From positions 60,001-124,000 of the forward strand of contig JAPPUL010000088.1 of assembly GCA_026874595.1 (NCBI GenBank): 64,000 bases of DNA. Direction: 5' to 3'. The translations under genes and the position numbers were made by a program. Under the pieces are notes generated by a model. It did not search any database and had not been told where the DNA came from. It saw nothing but the letters and a program-made list of their open reading frames with translations. Shown here piece by piece: positions 36,070 through 45,657 of this stretch. Position 1 is the first letter of the stretch. Each line of letters begins with the position of its first letter. This DNA comes from Sipunculus nudus (taxonomy: Eukaryota; Annelida; Sipuncula; Golfingiida; Sipunculidae).

Positions 36070-37593
36070 ATGGCAATATATAAGCAAAGTGATGAACAAT
36101 GGGGAAGTAGTTATGTTTTTTTTTGATGACAGCATTAGGCTAAGCGATAGGGTTTGGAAATATATGTTTTTTTAGAATATAGATACGAGAGTGTGGGGGT
36201 GAGTTTTTAATACCCTATTTTATAGCCCTGCTAAGTGTTGGGATACCCTTGTTAATTCTTGAATTTGGGATAGGGCATGAGCGGCTTGGGAGCCCACCTC
36301 TTGCGTTTGTAAAATATAGCAAGAGATGGTAATGGCTTGGATGGTGGACGGTAGTTTTTCTAATATTTGGCATAGCACTATACTATACGGTAATAATATC
36401 CTGGTGCGTAAACTATGTACGCTATGCATTAAATTTGTCTTGGGGCAAGGACGTAATAGGTTTTTTTTTAATAATGATTTTTTAGGGAAGACAGGAGGTC
36501 CGTTTGAGTTTGGGAGTTTACAGCTGGAGATAGTATTAGGCTTGTTCCTAGTATGGCTTTTGGGGTGGTACATAATATATAAAGGAGTTAGACGCGGGCT
36601 TTGAGATAGCAAATAAAGTGTTCATTCCGTTATTATTATTATTGATGAGCATATTGGTAGTATGGAGTTTCACCTTAGAAGGAGCAGGAGAAGGATTAAA
36701 GTCTTATTTTGTACCTGATTTTTCTAAGTTATGGGAACCTAAGGTATGGCTTAATGCGTATAGCCAAGTATTTTTCTCACTTGGGCTTGGTTTTGGAATA
36801 ATGATAACGTATTCAAGTTACCTGCCTAAGGATGCAAATCTCCCAAAAGCAGCAATAACGACAGCACTTATGGATAGTGGCTTTGCAATATTTGCTGGCT
36901 TTGCAATATTTGCGGTACTTGGGTTCATGGCACAATCAAGTGGCAAGGGGGTGGAAGAGGTAGTAGCAAACGGGATAGGGCTTGCGTTTATAGCGTATCC
37001 CCAAGCACTAAACCTAATGCACGATACGCTATCACCGTTTATAGGGAAAGCATTTGGAATATTATTTTTTGTATCGTTGTTGTAGCGGGCTTTTCATCAG
37101 CAATATCAATAATAGAAGCTTTCGTATCAGCAATAGTAGATAAATTTCTGTGGAGGAGGAAGGTAGTAGTAACAGTAGTAACGCTATTAGGTTTTTCAGG
37201 AGGAATAATATTTGCAACAGGAGCAGGGATTTATTGGATAGACATAGTAGATCATTTTCTAACAACTTATGGAGTGCTGGTTGTAGGATTTCTAGAATGC
37301 CTAGTAGTGGGTTGGATTTTTCATATATCATATTCAGACAACATATAAACAAAACAACAAATATGCAGCTTGGGCGTATATGGGACTATGTAATAAGGTT
37401 TATGGTTCCGATAATACTGCTTGTAATAATAGGCACCGCCCTAATAAAGGATGTTAGCAATACCTACGGTAATTATAAAGTATACGAAGTATTGTTAATA
37501 GGAATTGGCTGGCTAGTGCTTACTTTATTGATATCATTTATTCTAACAGGGCAGGGATGGCGACATAATATAAATGAAAAGCCGCACAGATGA
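36070..37593 (+). pseudogene. Na+:neurotransmitter symporter (NSS/SNF family), decayed
   Basis: A whole NSS transporter can be followed, but only across five frame changes and at least three stop codons. Starts ATG 36070 (DEQWGSSYVFF), then a shift in a T9 run (36116-36124); TAA 36141 and TAG 36180 in the second segment, which has AIGFGNI and FLIPYFIALLSVGIPLLILEF; TAA 36330; a second shift at a T9 run (36461-36469); a third at ~36599 (extra C); a fourth at ~37080; a fifth at ~37335; end at 37593. Pieces match family landmarks (GWWTVVFLIFG, FFSLGLGFGIMITYSSYLP, AISIIEAFVSA). Twelve-helix Na+-coupled amino acid transporters cannot work from this. Loss looks recent because most codons remain readable. 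Confidence 0.9.
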
Positions 37594-37611
37594 GTATATA
37601 AAAGAGGACAT

Positions 37612-37875
37612 TTAGTTAGATTTTATAGAATGAGAAGTAATTGAAGGGTTTTGAAACAGCAAATATTTCTTATGCTTTTCAAGAGCAGAGATAGCGCTTA
37701 TAATGATACGTTTAATGTGTTTAATGTTAGCAAGATTCAAGTTTTCAGCGAGCGTAAGAATACCAAGCAAGTTATTAATTTTAGCCTCAGTATTTTTGAT
37801 ATCCAAAGAAGCAGTTTGCTTAGAATTAATAAGAGAAATGACCTTCGAGATGGCAGAATAAATTAGTTGTTCCAT
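37612..37875 (-). CDS. Small hypothetical protein
   Basis: 87 residues, all predicted helix (SAISKVISLINSKQTASLD, NLLGILTLAENLNLANIKHI), no signal peptide, no cysteine. Not recognised. It is likely real because GGAG lies 7 bases before ATG 37875 and the gene fills the gap before PBP1A on the same strand, 92 bp downstream of that start codon's gene order (its stop is convergent with the pseudogene). Confidence 0.6.
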   Translation of the reverse strand: MEQLIYSAISKVISLINSKQTASLDIKNTEAKINNLLGILTLAENLNLANIKHIKRIIISAISALEKHKKYLLFQNPSITSHSIKSN

Positions 37876-37967
37876 GAGAGTGCTCCGAATTAATAATATA
37901 TATATACTAAATACAAGTAAGAGTCTAAAGAGATTACAAATTAAGGATAAAAAAAGAGAAAAAGCGA

Positions 37968-40241
37968 CTAATTTTGTTCAAACGACTTGGTGTTAGCCGG
38001 AATACCAAGCAATTGATTAAAAGGGTTCTCATCATGAGGCAAGTCACAATCTTGTAAAGGCTTAGTATTAGACATAAACTTGGCATTATAGTTTATATTA
38101 ACACACTTACCTTTAACGGCCTTAAGCCCGGAGTCAATACAAACGTCCTGGGTTTCAAAGTTATAAGAATTGTCAAAAGAGAAAGAAGAGGAGGTGTAAT
38201 ATAAGCTAGCGAGCTTCATAAATCGAGTAAATATAGGGCCTGCGATGGTGCCACCGGTGCCATAAAGGGGTTTACTATCATCATGCCCGACCCAAACAGC
38301 AGCAGACAATTCAGGAGTAAATCCAGCAAACCAAAGGTCTCTAGAATCTTGAGAAGTACCTGACTTGCCGGCGATATCGAAATTGATGTTAGCAATTTTC
38401 TTGGCATAATAACCGGTTCCCCCAGGGTTTAAAACTTGCTGTAAGATTTTAGAAATAAGATAAGCGGCTTCTTTAGATATAACAGTTTTCTTGAAAGGAT
38501 TTATTTGCTCATTTTCAATGATGATGCTTTTGCCTGTAATGTCATTAATATATTTAATAAGTTTAGGTTTAACAAAAATGCCTTTATTAGCGAATGTGGA
38601 GTAGATGGTAGCAAGTTCAATTAAAGACATTTCAACAGAGCCAAGGATAATAGAATACTGATCATCTTTATAACGGTTTATACTCTCTTCAAATGACAAG
38701 TCCAAAGCCTGTTGAATGAAGTTTCTAACACTTTTAATACCGATATCAGAAGCAATACGCGCAGCAACTTGATTACTAGATATTTTAATAGCCTTAGTTA
38801 TGCTTATTTTTTTATTAAGGTATTGGTCATTATAATTTTTAACTTTCCAAACTTTATTATGCTTCAAAGAAATAGGTTCATATTTATCCAAGACTAAAGA
38901 ATAAGGGGTAATAAGCCTATCATCCAAAGCGGCAGCATAAAAGATAGGTTTAAAAGCAGAACCAGGTTGTCGCATGGCCTGAAAGGCTCTATTATACTGA
39001 TTAGAAACACTAAACTTCTCACCGCCAACAAAAGCTTTAATTCCGCCAGTTTTAGGTTCAATAGCAATTAAAGCCGCTTGTATTTTATTTTTGTCATAAT
39101 ATCTAAACTTCTTTTTTTTAAGGAGATTTTTTCTAATAAGTATAAGACGTTTTTTAATTATGTTCCGAGCCTTAAGCTGTAGGTCCATATCGATATAAGT
39201 ATATATTCGAAGTCCTTTAGTATGTAAAAAGTCAAAGGCTTGATTTTCGTCATCAAAGATATTTTTTTGAACTAAAGTGCGTATAAGCTGTCGTTTAACC
39301 TCCTCAACTACATAAGGGGCTTTATTTAGCGACTCATTATATTTTTTAGTTGAATAAATCTTTTTAAAGTTATGAGTATTCCAAAACTCTTCATACAATT
39401 TAATATATGAGTTATCAATAAGTCCTTGTTTATGCATGGACTTAAGGACGTTAAGATGCTTTTTTTTTGAATGTTCTATATTTTTGAAAGGAGAAAAAAG
39501 ACTTGGGTTTGGAATGACGCCAACGAGTAATGCCGCTTCAATTATATTTAAGTTTTTAGCAGCCTTTTTAAAATAAAACTTAGAAGCCTCTTCAACCCCA
39601 TTAACATTGTGCCCAAAGTATATGTAGTTGACATACATTTCAAGGATATCGTTTTTGTCATAATACTTTTCAATAAGGTTTCTAGTAATTATAATCTCAT
39701 AAACTTTCCTATGAAGATTACGTTCACTTGTCGTAAAAAGCAATTTGGCAAGTTGCTGTGTTAAAGTGCTTCCCCCGCGGACAATACGTCCAGCAAAAAG
39801 GTTTTGCACCAAAGCATTAGCTATAGCATAGTAGTTTATGCCTTTATGTTTGTAAAATTGCCTATCTTCTGAATTTATTAAAGCCTTGATAAAATGAGGT
39901 GAAACATCGTTAAGGCCAACGATATCCCTATCTTCCTTAGAGAACTTGCCAATTTCCTTGCCATTAATATCATATATTATGGTTGCACTATAAATTGATT
40001 GATCTTTTATATCCTCTTTACTATTAAAGCTTACAGGGGCTTTTACAAAGATTTGCGGATAAGCTTTTTTGTTTATTAAGTATTTATAATAATTTAGTGT
40101 TTTAATATGATCGTTACGATTGGCTAGATACTCGTTATAAACTTTGTTGTAATATGCGGTTCCTATAATGGATATGATTATAATTATAATTATAGCCGTT
40201 ATAGGAAGTAAGAGTATTGTTAGTAACTTTTTTTTCTTCAT
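37968..40241 (-). CDS. Penicillin-binding protein 1A (bifunctional)
   Basis: 757 residues. Inner-membrane glycosyltransferase and transpeptidase that builds and cross-links peptidoglycan. One N-terminal membrane segment (LLTILLLPITAIIIIIIISI). The GT51 domain has SEDRQFYKHKGINYYAI (catalytic Glu) and RGGSTLTQQLAKLLF, plus EMYVNYIYFG. The transpeptidase has the Ser motif RQPGSAFKPIFY, KISSNQVA and AGKSGTSQDSRD (KSGT). Rich in Ile, Asn and Lys, with T-ending codons. Divergent from the FtsB-like gene by ~180 bp. Confidence 0.95.
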   Translation of the reverse strand: MKKKKLLTILLLPITAIIIIIIISIIGTAYYNKVYNEYLANRNDHIKTLNYYKYLINKKAYPQIFVKAPVSFNSKEDIKDQSIYSATIIYDINGKEIGKFSKEDRDIVGLNDVSPHFIKALINSEDRQFYKHKGINYYAIANALVQNLFAGRIVRGGSTLTQQLAKLLFTTSERNLHRKVYEIIITRNLIEKYYDKNDILEMYVNYIYFGHNVNGVEEASKFYFKKAAKNLNIIEAALLVGVIPNPSLFSPFKNIEHSKKKHLNVLKSMHKQGLIDNSYIKLYEEFWNTHNFKKIYSTKKYNESLNKAPYVVEEVKRQLIRTLVQKNIFDDENQAFDFLHTKGLRIYTYIDMDLQLKARNIIKKRLILIRKNLLKKKKFRYYDKNKIQAALIAIEPKTGGIKAFVGGEKFSVSNQYNRAFQAMRQPGSAFKPIFYAAALDDRLITPYSLVLDKYEPISLKHNKVWKVKNYNDQYLNKKISITKAIKISSNQVAARIASDIGIKSVRNFIQQALDLSFEESINRYKDDQYSIILGSVEMSLIELATIYSTFANKGIFVKPKLIKYINDITGKSIIIENEQINPFKKTVISKEAAYLISKILQQVLNPGGTGYYAKKIANINFDIAGKSGTSQDSRDLWFAGFTPELSAAVWVGHDDSKPLYGTGGTIAGPIFTRFMKLASLYYTSSSFSFDNSYNFETQDVCIDSGLKAVKGKCVNINYNAKFMSNTKPLQDCDLPHDENPFNQLLGIPANTKSFEQN

Positions 40242-40419
40242 ACTAAAGATCTTGAATTAATAAATTATAATAATATTATTAACTAATTAACACCCAATCT
40301 AATATAGTACTTATAACCAAAATAGTGTAGTTTTAGAAAAAATGTATTTAGTAATGACTATAATTTATGGATATGCCTAAAAAGCATAAATTTAGAATTT
40401 AGATAAAAAAAAGGACTAT

Positions 40420-40878
40420 ATGAAATTCTCGCCTATACTCTATCCATTTCTACTAGTTGCATTTATACTTTTAATATTTTATCTATTTTTCTTTGGGGAT
40501 AATGGACTATTATCATATAAAACTAAGATTTTGCAATTAAACGAATTAAAAGCTCAAAATAGAGTGTTGTATGAGAAAGTTAAAAAACTTGAACATGAGA
40601 TAGATTCCTTGCTTGATAATGATAAATATCAACTTGAATTTGAGGCAAGAAAAAATGGTTTTAAGAAAAAAGGTGATATAATATTAGTTATAAGAAATAG
40701 TGCTTTCCTAGATTCTTTAGCACAGGAGTATGAGAGTAAGTATAGAAAAACTGATAAAACAAAGACCATTGATTATATAGCAAGTTATAATAAGAAGGTA
40801 ATACTAGGGTTTATACTAAATGTAGCTATAGCTTTTGTACTTGTTTTGATACTTCCTGTTGGTAACAATAAATCTTAA
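40420..40878 (+). CDS. FtsB/DivIC-like septum protein with a second membrane segment
   Basis: 152 residues. An N-terminal membrane segment (LYPFLLVAFILLIFYLFFF), then a coiled coil (LNELKAQNRVLYEKVKKLEHEID) and the FEARKNGFKKKGDIILVI-like region that matches the 'a-r-lGm-k-gE' segment of FtsB/DivIC. Unlike ordinary FtsB, which ends here, it goes on to a second hydrophobic segment (VILGFILNVAIAFVLVLIL, ~134-152). FtsB normally links FtsL and FtsQ in the divisome. No Shine-Dalgarno motif before ATG 40420. Confidence 0.75.
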   Translation: MKFSPILYPFLLVAFILLIFYLFFFGDNGLLSYKTKILQLNELKAQNRVLYEKVKKLEHEIDSLLDNDKYQLEFEARKNGFKKKGDIILVIRNSAFLDSLAQEYESKYRKTDKTKTIDYIASYNKKVILGFILNVAIAFVLVLILPVGNNKS

Positions 40879-41013
40879 AAATGCTTCTTAAGGATGAGAG
40901 CAAGGTAAAAAAATAACATTATTAAAAGAATAACGTTATTCAATGGAGTGGATAAAGATAAGTTTGTGAAGAACAGACGGTAGTTTTTAACGATACAGTT
41001 CTTAGAGGTAATA

Positions 41014-41937
41014 TTGAATTTTTTACGTATAGTTGTCTGTTCTTTATTTATAATATTGGCAGTGCTTTATAGTACCGATGGATATAGTTATAATATGAGT
41101 GTTCGTATAAATCCATTTTATAGTTATGATTATCTTAGATGGAACTTCTCAAGTGGCAATATAAATATACGCTCTGAGCTTACATGGCGAAAGATGCATG
41201 TTGTTGGATTTGACTTAGCATATGATTTAGTTTATGCAAAAAACAAGTATTTTGATGTTGTTTTTCGTTATGGGACTATAATAGATGGGCAGGTTCAGGA
41301 TTCAGATTATAATGGTTCTAACAGGACGAAGGAGTTTTTAAGAGCATATGCCGACACAGGAGGCTATGTGGTTTCAACTTACTTAGGATTTGGTAAGATT
41401 GTAATCACAAAGGATAAACTTACATTGATTGGGCAAGGTGGACCTTTTTTCAGACGCGGCTCTTATTTGCTAAGAAATGGTTATCAAGCAATAAATACGC
41501 TTGGAACCCTGAGAGGTCTCATCAAAAACCTTAAGTCTCATTATGAAAACAATTGGATAGGGGCATTCGGGGGGGTAAAGCTATCCTTAAGGCCGGTAGA
41601 GGTCTGGATATTAGATTTAATAGTAAGAGGCAGTTTATCTTACTATTATGCATCAGCGGATTGGAATTTAAGAGAGGATTTCCAACATCCTATAAGTTAT
41701 GAAAATCATGCACTTGGCCTTGGAGTCTCTATTAACCTAATGAACTTATTTCGGGTACATAATAATATATATATAAGTTTTGGGAGCCTGGTTGAGATAA
41801 TATATGTTCCAATTGGAGCTATAGTTATATACTACAGTGCCAACTCATCGTCAGGGCTTAGAAAATCCTATAGTAAGTTACGTGAGGTATTGTCTTTCTC
41901 AGCAAGCGCATATATCGGTCTTAAGGTTATTTTCTAG
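41014..41937 (+). CDS. Outer-membrane beta-barrel protein, omptin-like
   Basis: 307 residues. Signal peptide (FLRIVVCSLFIILAVLYSTDGYS). The mature part alternates in aromatic/polar fashion as barrel strands do and ends with Phe. RSELTWRKMHVVGFDLAY and GQVQDSDYN match the early part of omptin-superfamily barrels. Whether the Asp/His protease residues exist is not certain, so protease activity should not be assumed. The start is TTG 41014, with AGAGGT 4 bases upstream. Confidence 0.7.
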   Translation: MNFLRIVVCSLFIILAVLYSTDGYSYNMSVRINPFYSYDYLRWNFSSGNINIRSELTWRKMHVVGFDLAYDLVYAKNKYFDVVFRYGTIIDGQVQDSDYNGSNRTKEFLRAYADTGGYVVSTYLGFGKIVITKDKLTLIGQGGPFFRRGSYLLRNGYQAINTLGTLRGLIKNLKSHYENNWIGAFGGVKLSLRPVEVWILDLIVRGSLSYYYASADWNLREDFQHPISYENHALGLGVSINLMNLFRVHNNIYISFGSLVEIIYVPIGAIVIYYSANSSSGLRKSYSKLREVLSFSASAYIGLKVIF

Positions 41938-42021
41938 CAAAGTATTTAGTACTACAAAGTATTTAGTACTAAAAGATTAACTATTAGATTAAATTATAAA
42001 GAATATTAAATTAAAAGAATG

Positions 42022-43332
42022 TTAAACAAATTTGATATTTGTTATTTCAACAGGACAATTTACTCGTAAAGGCATCCAGCTGCCAAGCCCACTGTTTACA
42101 TATAAGTGCCTGTCATTGTATGTTTTATAATGTCCCTTAAGGTAAGGATAAACAAATTGCAAAGGGGTTATAATGTTATTATTCCACCTGCCAAATAGTA
42201 GTTGCCCACCGTGTGTATGTCCTGATAGAGTTAATTTTACATTATAGTTTTTAATTGTTGAAAAAGTTGTTGGATGATGGGATAGTAGAATATTTGTTTT
42301 GCTTTTATCTTTATGCTTGATGGAAGAGAATGTAGTATCCAAGTATTGCCCAAGTCGTTCCTCGATATGAGGTTTAATACCAGTAAGCCTGTATGGATAA
42401 TCAAGCCCAAGCATATTAAAATCCCAGTCTTTATATTTTACGTTTATGGAATCATTTACAAGGAGAGTAAAGTTAAGTTTCTTAAGAGCATCAGTTATGA
42501 GAGGTTCGCCGGTATAATAGTCATGATTCCCCAAACATACATAAATCTCTCTGCCTTTAGGATTTAAGCTTTCAAAACACTTTTGCATAGTAGGAATCAT
42601 ATCAGGATTAACATCAATAATATCCCCTGTTATAACAATAAAGTCCGGATTAATGTCATTAATCTTCTTTGCAAAGAACATAAATTGCTCAAGACCCATA
42701 AAAGAGCCAAAGTGGATATCGGATATCTGTACGATATTAAGCCCCTTAAGACTATCATCTTTTATATTAAGATCTGTTATTCTATGGCTAAATTCGTTTT
42801 TAATAATACCTACCGTATTAATTGTAAGTAGAGCGGAAGGAATAGCTAAGGCAAGCTTTTTTATATAAATTCTTCTTTCAAGAGCGTTCTTAAGAGTGTC
42901 CTCTTTATGTTTATTATCCAAAGGCAGTTTTTCTTTTGCAGAATGCCTTACTGCAGTGTTCTTACGATACTTTCTATATAAAAACAAAAAAGGACGCACT
43001 AATAATTTAGTTAGACTAAAAGCGGTAAGTAATATGGTTAAAGGCATTATCGTTAGTATCAATATATATATTGGATAGGTAGAGGAGAGTTTAAGCCATA
43101 GAGGCAGTACAGTATAATATTCATTTAGCTTTAAAAGGTAATAAAAGAACATTGGTACAAGACAATATAAAAGTACTATCTTGTATGCTATTAATAATGT
43201 CTTATTACTCTCTTTTGATAAACCCCATACTCCTATCCAGCGCTTTAGATATATATAGGGAATCATAGAGATTAAGCCGAATACTAAAGGAAAGGCAATT
43301 TGTATTATATATCTTATTTCTTCAGGTCTCAT
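42022..43332 (-). CDS. Membrane-anchored metallophosphoesterase
   Basis: 436 residues. About four N-terminal membrane segments (to residue ~130) and then a calcineurin-type domain: IVQISDIHFGSFM, VITGDIIDVN, CLGNHDYYTG, ILLSHHPTTF and LTLSGHTHGGQL carry all metal ligands. Architecture as in the YkuE/YaeI group, where YaeI/LpxG-type members include lipid phosphoesterases; the substrate here is unknown. Follows the sigma-54 regulator by 41 bp on the same strand. Confidence 0.9.
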   Translation of the reverse strand: MRPEEIRYIIQIAFPLVFGLISMIPYIYLKRWIGVWGLSKESNKTLLIAYKIVLLYCLVPMFFYYLLKLNEYYTVLPLWLKLSSTYPIYILILTIMPLTILLTAFSLTKLLVRPFLFLYRKYRKNTAVRHSAKEKLPLDNKHKEDTLKNALERRIYIKKLALAIPSALLTINTVGIIKNEFSHRITDLNIKDDSLKGLNIVQISDIHFGSFMGLEQFMFFAKKINDINPDFIVITGDIIDVNPDMIPTMQKCFESLNPKGREIYVCLGNHDYYTGEPLITDALKKLNFTLLVNDSINVKYKDWDFNMLGLDYPYRLTGIKPHIEERLGQYLDTTFSSIKHKDKSKTNILLSHHPTTFSTIKNYNVKLTLSGHTHGGQLLFGRWNNNIITPLQFVYPYLKGHYKTYNDRHLYVNSGLGSWMPLRVNCPVEITNIKFV

Positions 43333-43373
43333 ATCTTATTGAATTATATAATAATTTAAAGCATTATTGTCTA

Positions 43374-44747
43374 TTAGTATTTATTTTGGGCATCCTCTTT
43401 TATCTTATAAAACACTTTACGAGTTGATATGCCAAGGCTTTGTGCTGTCTTATTTTTATCTCCATCAAATAATCTAAGCGTATTTTCTATTACCATCCTC
43501 TCTATAGAGGACATTGAAGTTCCAACCTCTATTGAAAGATTTATAACATCATTTTCAGCTTTTCTATTATTAGCCTTACCAGTAAAGCTTATATCACCAA
43601 GTTCTATTATATTGCCTTTTGATAGTACCAATGCCCGTTCTAGTAGATTGCTAAGTTCTCTTATATTCCCATGGAATGGATAGTTTGTAAGGTATTTAAG
43701 TGCTTCTACCGATATTTCTTTGTCCTTGATTCTATTTTTCTTACTTATCTCGTTTATTAAGAATTTAACTAAAAGCGGTATGTCCTCTTTGCGCTCTCGT
43801 AGAGGCGGGAGCGTTAGATTTACTACATTTAACCTATAATATAAATCCTCACGAAACGTACCCTCTTCTATCTTTTTTAATAGATTCTGATGAGTTGCTG
43901 ATACTATCCTAACATTTGTTTTAAGGACCTCCTGCCCGCCAAGACGGTAAAACTCTCCATTCTCAAGTACGCGAAGTATTTTAGCCTGTAAGGATAGTTC
44001 CATATCCCCTATCTCATCTAAAAACAATGTCCCCTTATCTGCAAGCTCAAACATTCCCTTAGTAGTTTTATAAGCTCCTGTAAAGGCTCCCTTTTCGTAG
44101 CCGAATAATTCACTCTCAAGTAGATTTGTTGGAATTGCTGCACAGTTTATTTTATATAGTGGTTTTGTTTTTCTATTACTTTCTTTATGGATAAGTTCAC
44201 ATGCAAGCTCTTTACCGGTACCGCTCTCGCCAAATATTATACATGAGGCATCTGTTTTTGCTATCTTAATTGCTTTTTCTATTTCGCTTAGAAGATTTGC
44301 TGAGTTACCTATTATTACAGGGCCATCGCTTCCATATTTATTATTCTTTAAGTTTAATTTCTCCTGATCAGTAAGTTTGTATTCCTTTAACTGTTTCACA
44401 AACTTATATAGCAAATCAATATCAATGGGCTTATTTAAAAAGTAATATGCACCTAGTTTTATAGATTCAATTACTGAGTCTAAATTCTTAAGAGCAGACA
44501 TCGTTATAACTTGCATATTAGGCTGTATCTGTTTAGCCTCCTTAAGCAAGGTAAGTCCGTCTTTACGTGGTATTTTTATGTCGATAAACGCAAGGTCGTA
44601 TCTTCTGCTTTTTATTTTCTTAAGCCCTTCAAATCCGTCTTCTGCTTTGTCTACAGGATAGCCTTCGGGAACAAGTGCATCATTTAGGAAGTTCCTAAAG
44701 TTTGGCTCATCATCCACTACGAGTATTTTAAAATCCTTATTATGCAT
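43374..44747 (-). CDS. Sigma-54-dependent response regulator (NtrC family)
   Basis: 457 residues. Receiver domain with acidic VVDDEPN and the phosphoacceptor Asp56 (FIDIKIP), a central AAA+ domain with FGESGTGKE (Walker A), GYEKGAFTGAY (the sigma-54 contact loop), LFLDEIGDMEL (Walker B) and LRERKEDIPLL, and a Fis-type helix-turn-helix end (NKTAQSLGISTRKVFYKI). All activation residues are present. No histidine kinase next to it. In one direction with the metallophosphoesterase, probably an operon. Confidence 0.95.
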   Translation of the reverse strand: MHNKDFKILVVDDEPNFRNFLNDALVPEGYPVDKAEDGFEGLKKIKSRRYDLAFIDIKIPRKDGLTLLKEAKQIQPNMQVITMSALKNLDSVIESIKLGAYYFLNKPIDIDLLYKFVKQLKEYKLTDQEKLNLKNNKYGSDGPVIIGNSANLLSEIEKAIKIAKTDASCIIFGESGTGKELACELIHKESNRKTKPLYKINCAAIPTNLLESELFGYEKGAFTGAYKTTKGMFELADKGTLFLDEIGDMELSLQAKILRVLENGEFYRLGGQEVLKTNVRIVSATHQNLLKKIEEGTFREDLYYRLNVVNLTLPPLRERKEDIPLLVKFLINEISKKNRIKDKEISVEALKYLTNYPFHGNIRELSNLLERALVLSKGNIIELGDISFTGKANNRKAENDVINLSIEVGTSMSSIERMVIENTLRLFDGDKNKTAQSLGISTRKVFYKIKEDAQNKY

Positions 44748-44975
44748 AATGTTTTTTTTAACTGTTTCTCAATGTACTTAATGATTTATAAGTTATTATT
44801 AGAACATCCTTTTTTATCCTATTTCCTATCTATTATTTCTATTCTTCTATAACTTTACATTGATAAATTATAACACAAATAGTAACTAAAATAAATAAAG
44901 GAGTTTTAAGCTCGGTCATTTACTTTTGGTGTTTGTATACTTTTATTTCTTTAAACTTTACTTATAATTTTTATT

Positions 44976-45629
44976 ATGCCAAGGATTTTTATACTTTTTA
45001 CCTCCTTAATATTTATAGTGTCTCTTATAACTCTTAATTCATGTATTTCGTTTGATGAAGATGATATCAATGCTTTAGAAAGTAATAGTAGTGGCAGGAT
45101 ATACAGCCATAACGAAATGCTTGAAATATTTGCTGCTAACTCTTTCTTGAAATTATTAGAAAATAAGGAAGCTTATATTTTAAAGTATGACCTAAACAAA
45201 GGGGTAAACCAGCTTTCTTATTCCAAGATATTATATTCATATACCAAAACCAAAGAACAATGGCATGAGTTTATTAAAGAGGCTATTGACTTTTATATTA
45301 AAAAACGTCAGAATGATGTAAAACACTTTAATTATAGAGAAAGTGCATATAATGTTTCATTAAGCTTTTTTGACAAAAGTAATATAATCGATATTAAAGA
45401 AAAGCTTCCTCCGACATATTGGAAACTCGGATACACCAAAGGTGCATTCTTAAAAAGCCAGCAAGACTATGCCAAATATATATTTTATACAACTTATATT
45501 AGGGACTCGCTTAAGGTTAAACGTTCTTTTTATAATGAAATGAAATATGTTATTAAAAAACAGACCTTTAAATCCGACGGTACTATAAACCAAACAAAGT
45601 ATTTCTACAGACGCAAAGAACTACAGTAG
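44976..45629 (+). CDS. Hypothetical lipoprotein
   Basis: 217 residues, not recognised. Signal peptide with lipobox: SLIFIVSLITLNSC, then ISFDEDDIN, so Cys23 is the lipid site and the D/E after it are unlikely to retain it in the inner membrane by the +2 Ser/Asp rule alone. The mature part is helical, basic and rich in Tyr. TATAAT at 44963-44968 ends 7 bases before the ATG, which would make the transcript nearly leaderless; no clear -35. Convergent with the acidic protein gene, 28 bp away. Confidence 0.7.
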   Translation: MPRIFILFTSLIFIVSLITLNSCISFDEDDINALESNSSGRIYSHNEMLEIFAANSFLKLLENKEAYILKYDLNKGVNQLSYSKILYSYTKTKEQWHEFIKEAIDFYIKKRQNDVKHFNYRESAYNVSLSFFDKSNIIDIKEKLPPTYWKLGYTKGAFLKSQQDYAKYIFYTTYIRDSLKVKRSFYNEMKYVIKKQTFKSDGTINQTKYFYRRKELQ

Positions 45630-45657
45630 CTCTTTATAATTTTATATACTACAAAGA

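Noticed and set aside
36070-37593. Frame changes in the symporter as sequencing errors only
   Set aside because: At least three in-frame stop codons and three shifts outside homopolymers remain, while all neighbouring genes are intact.
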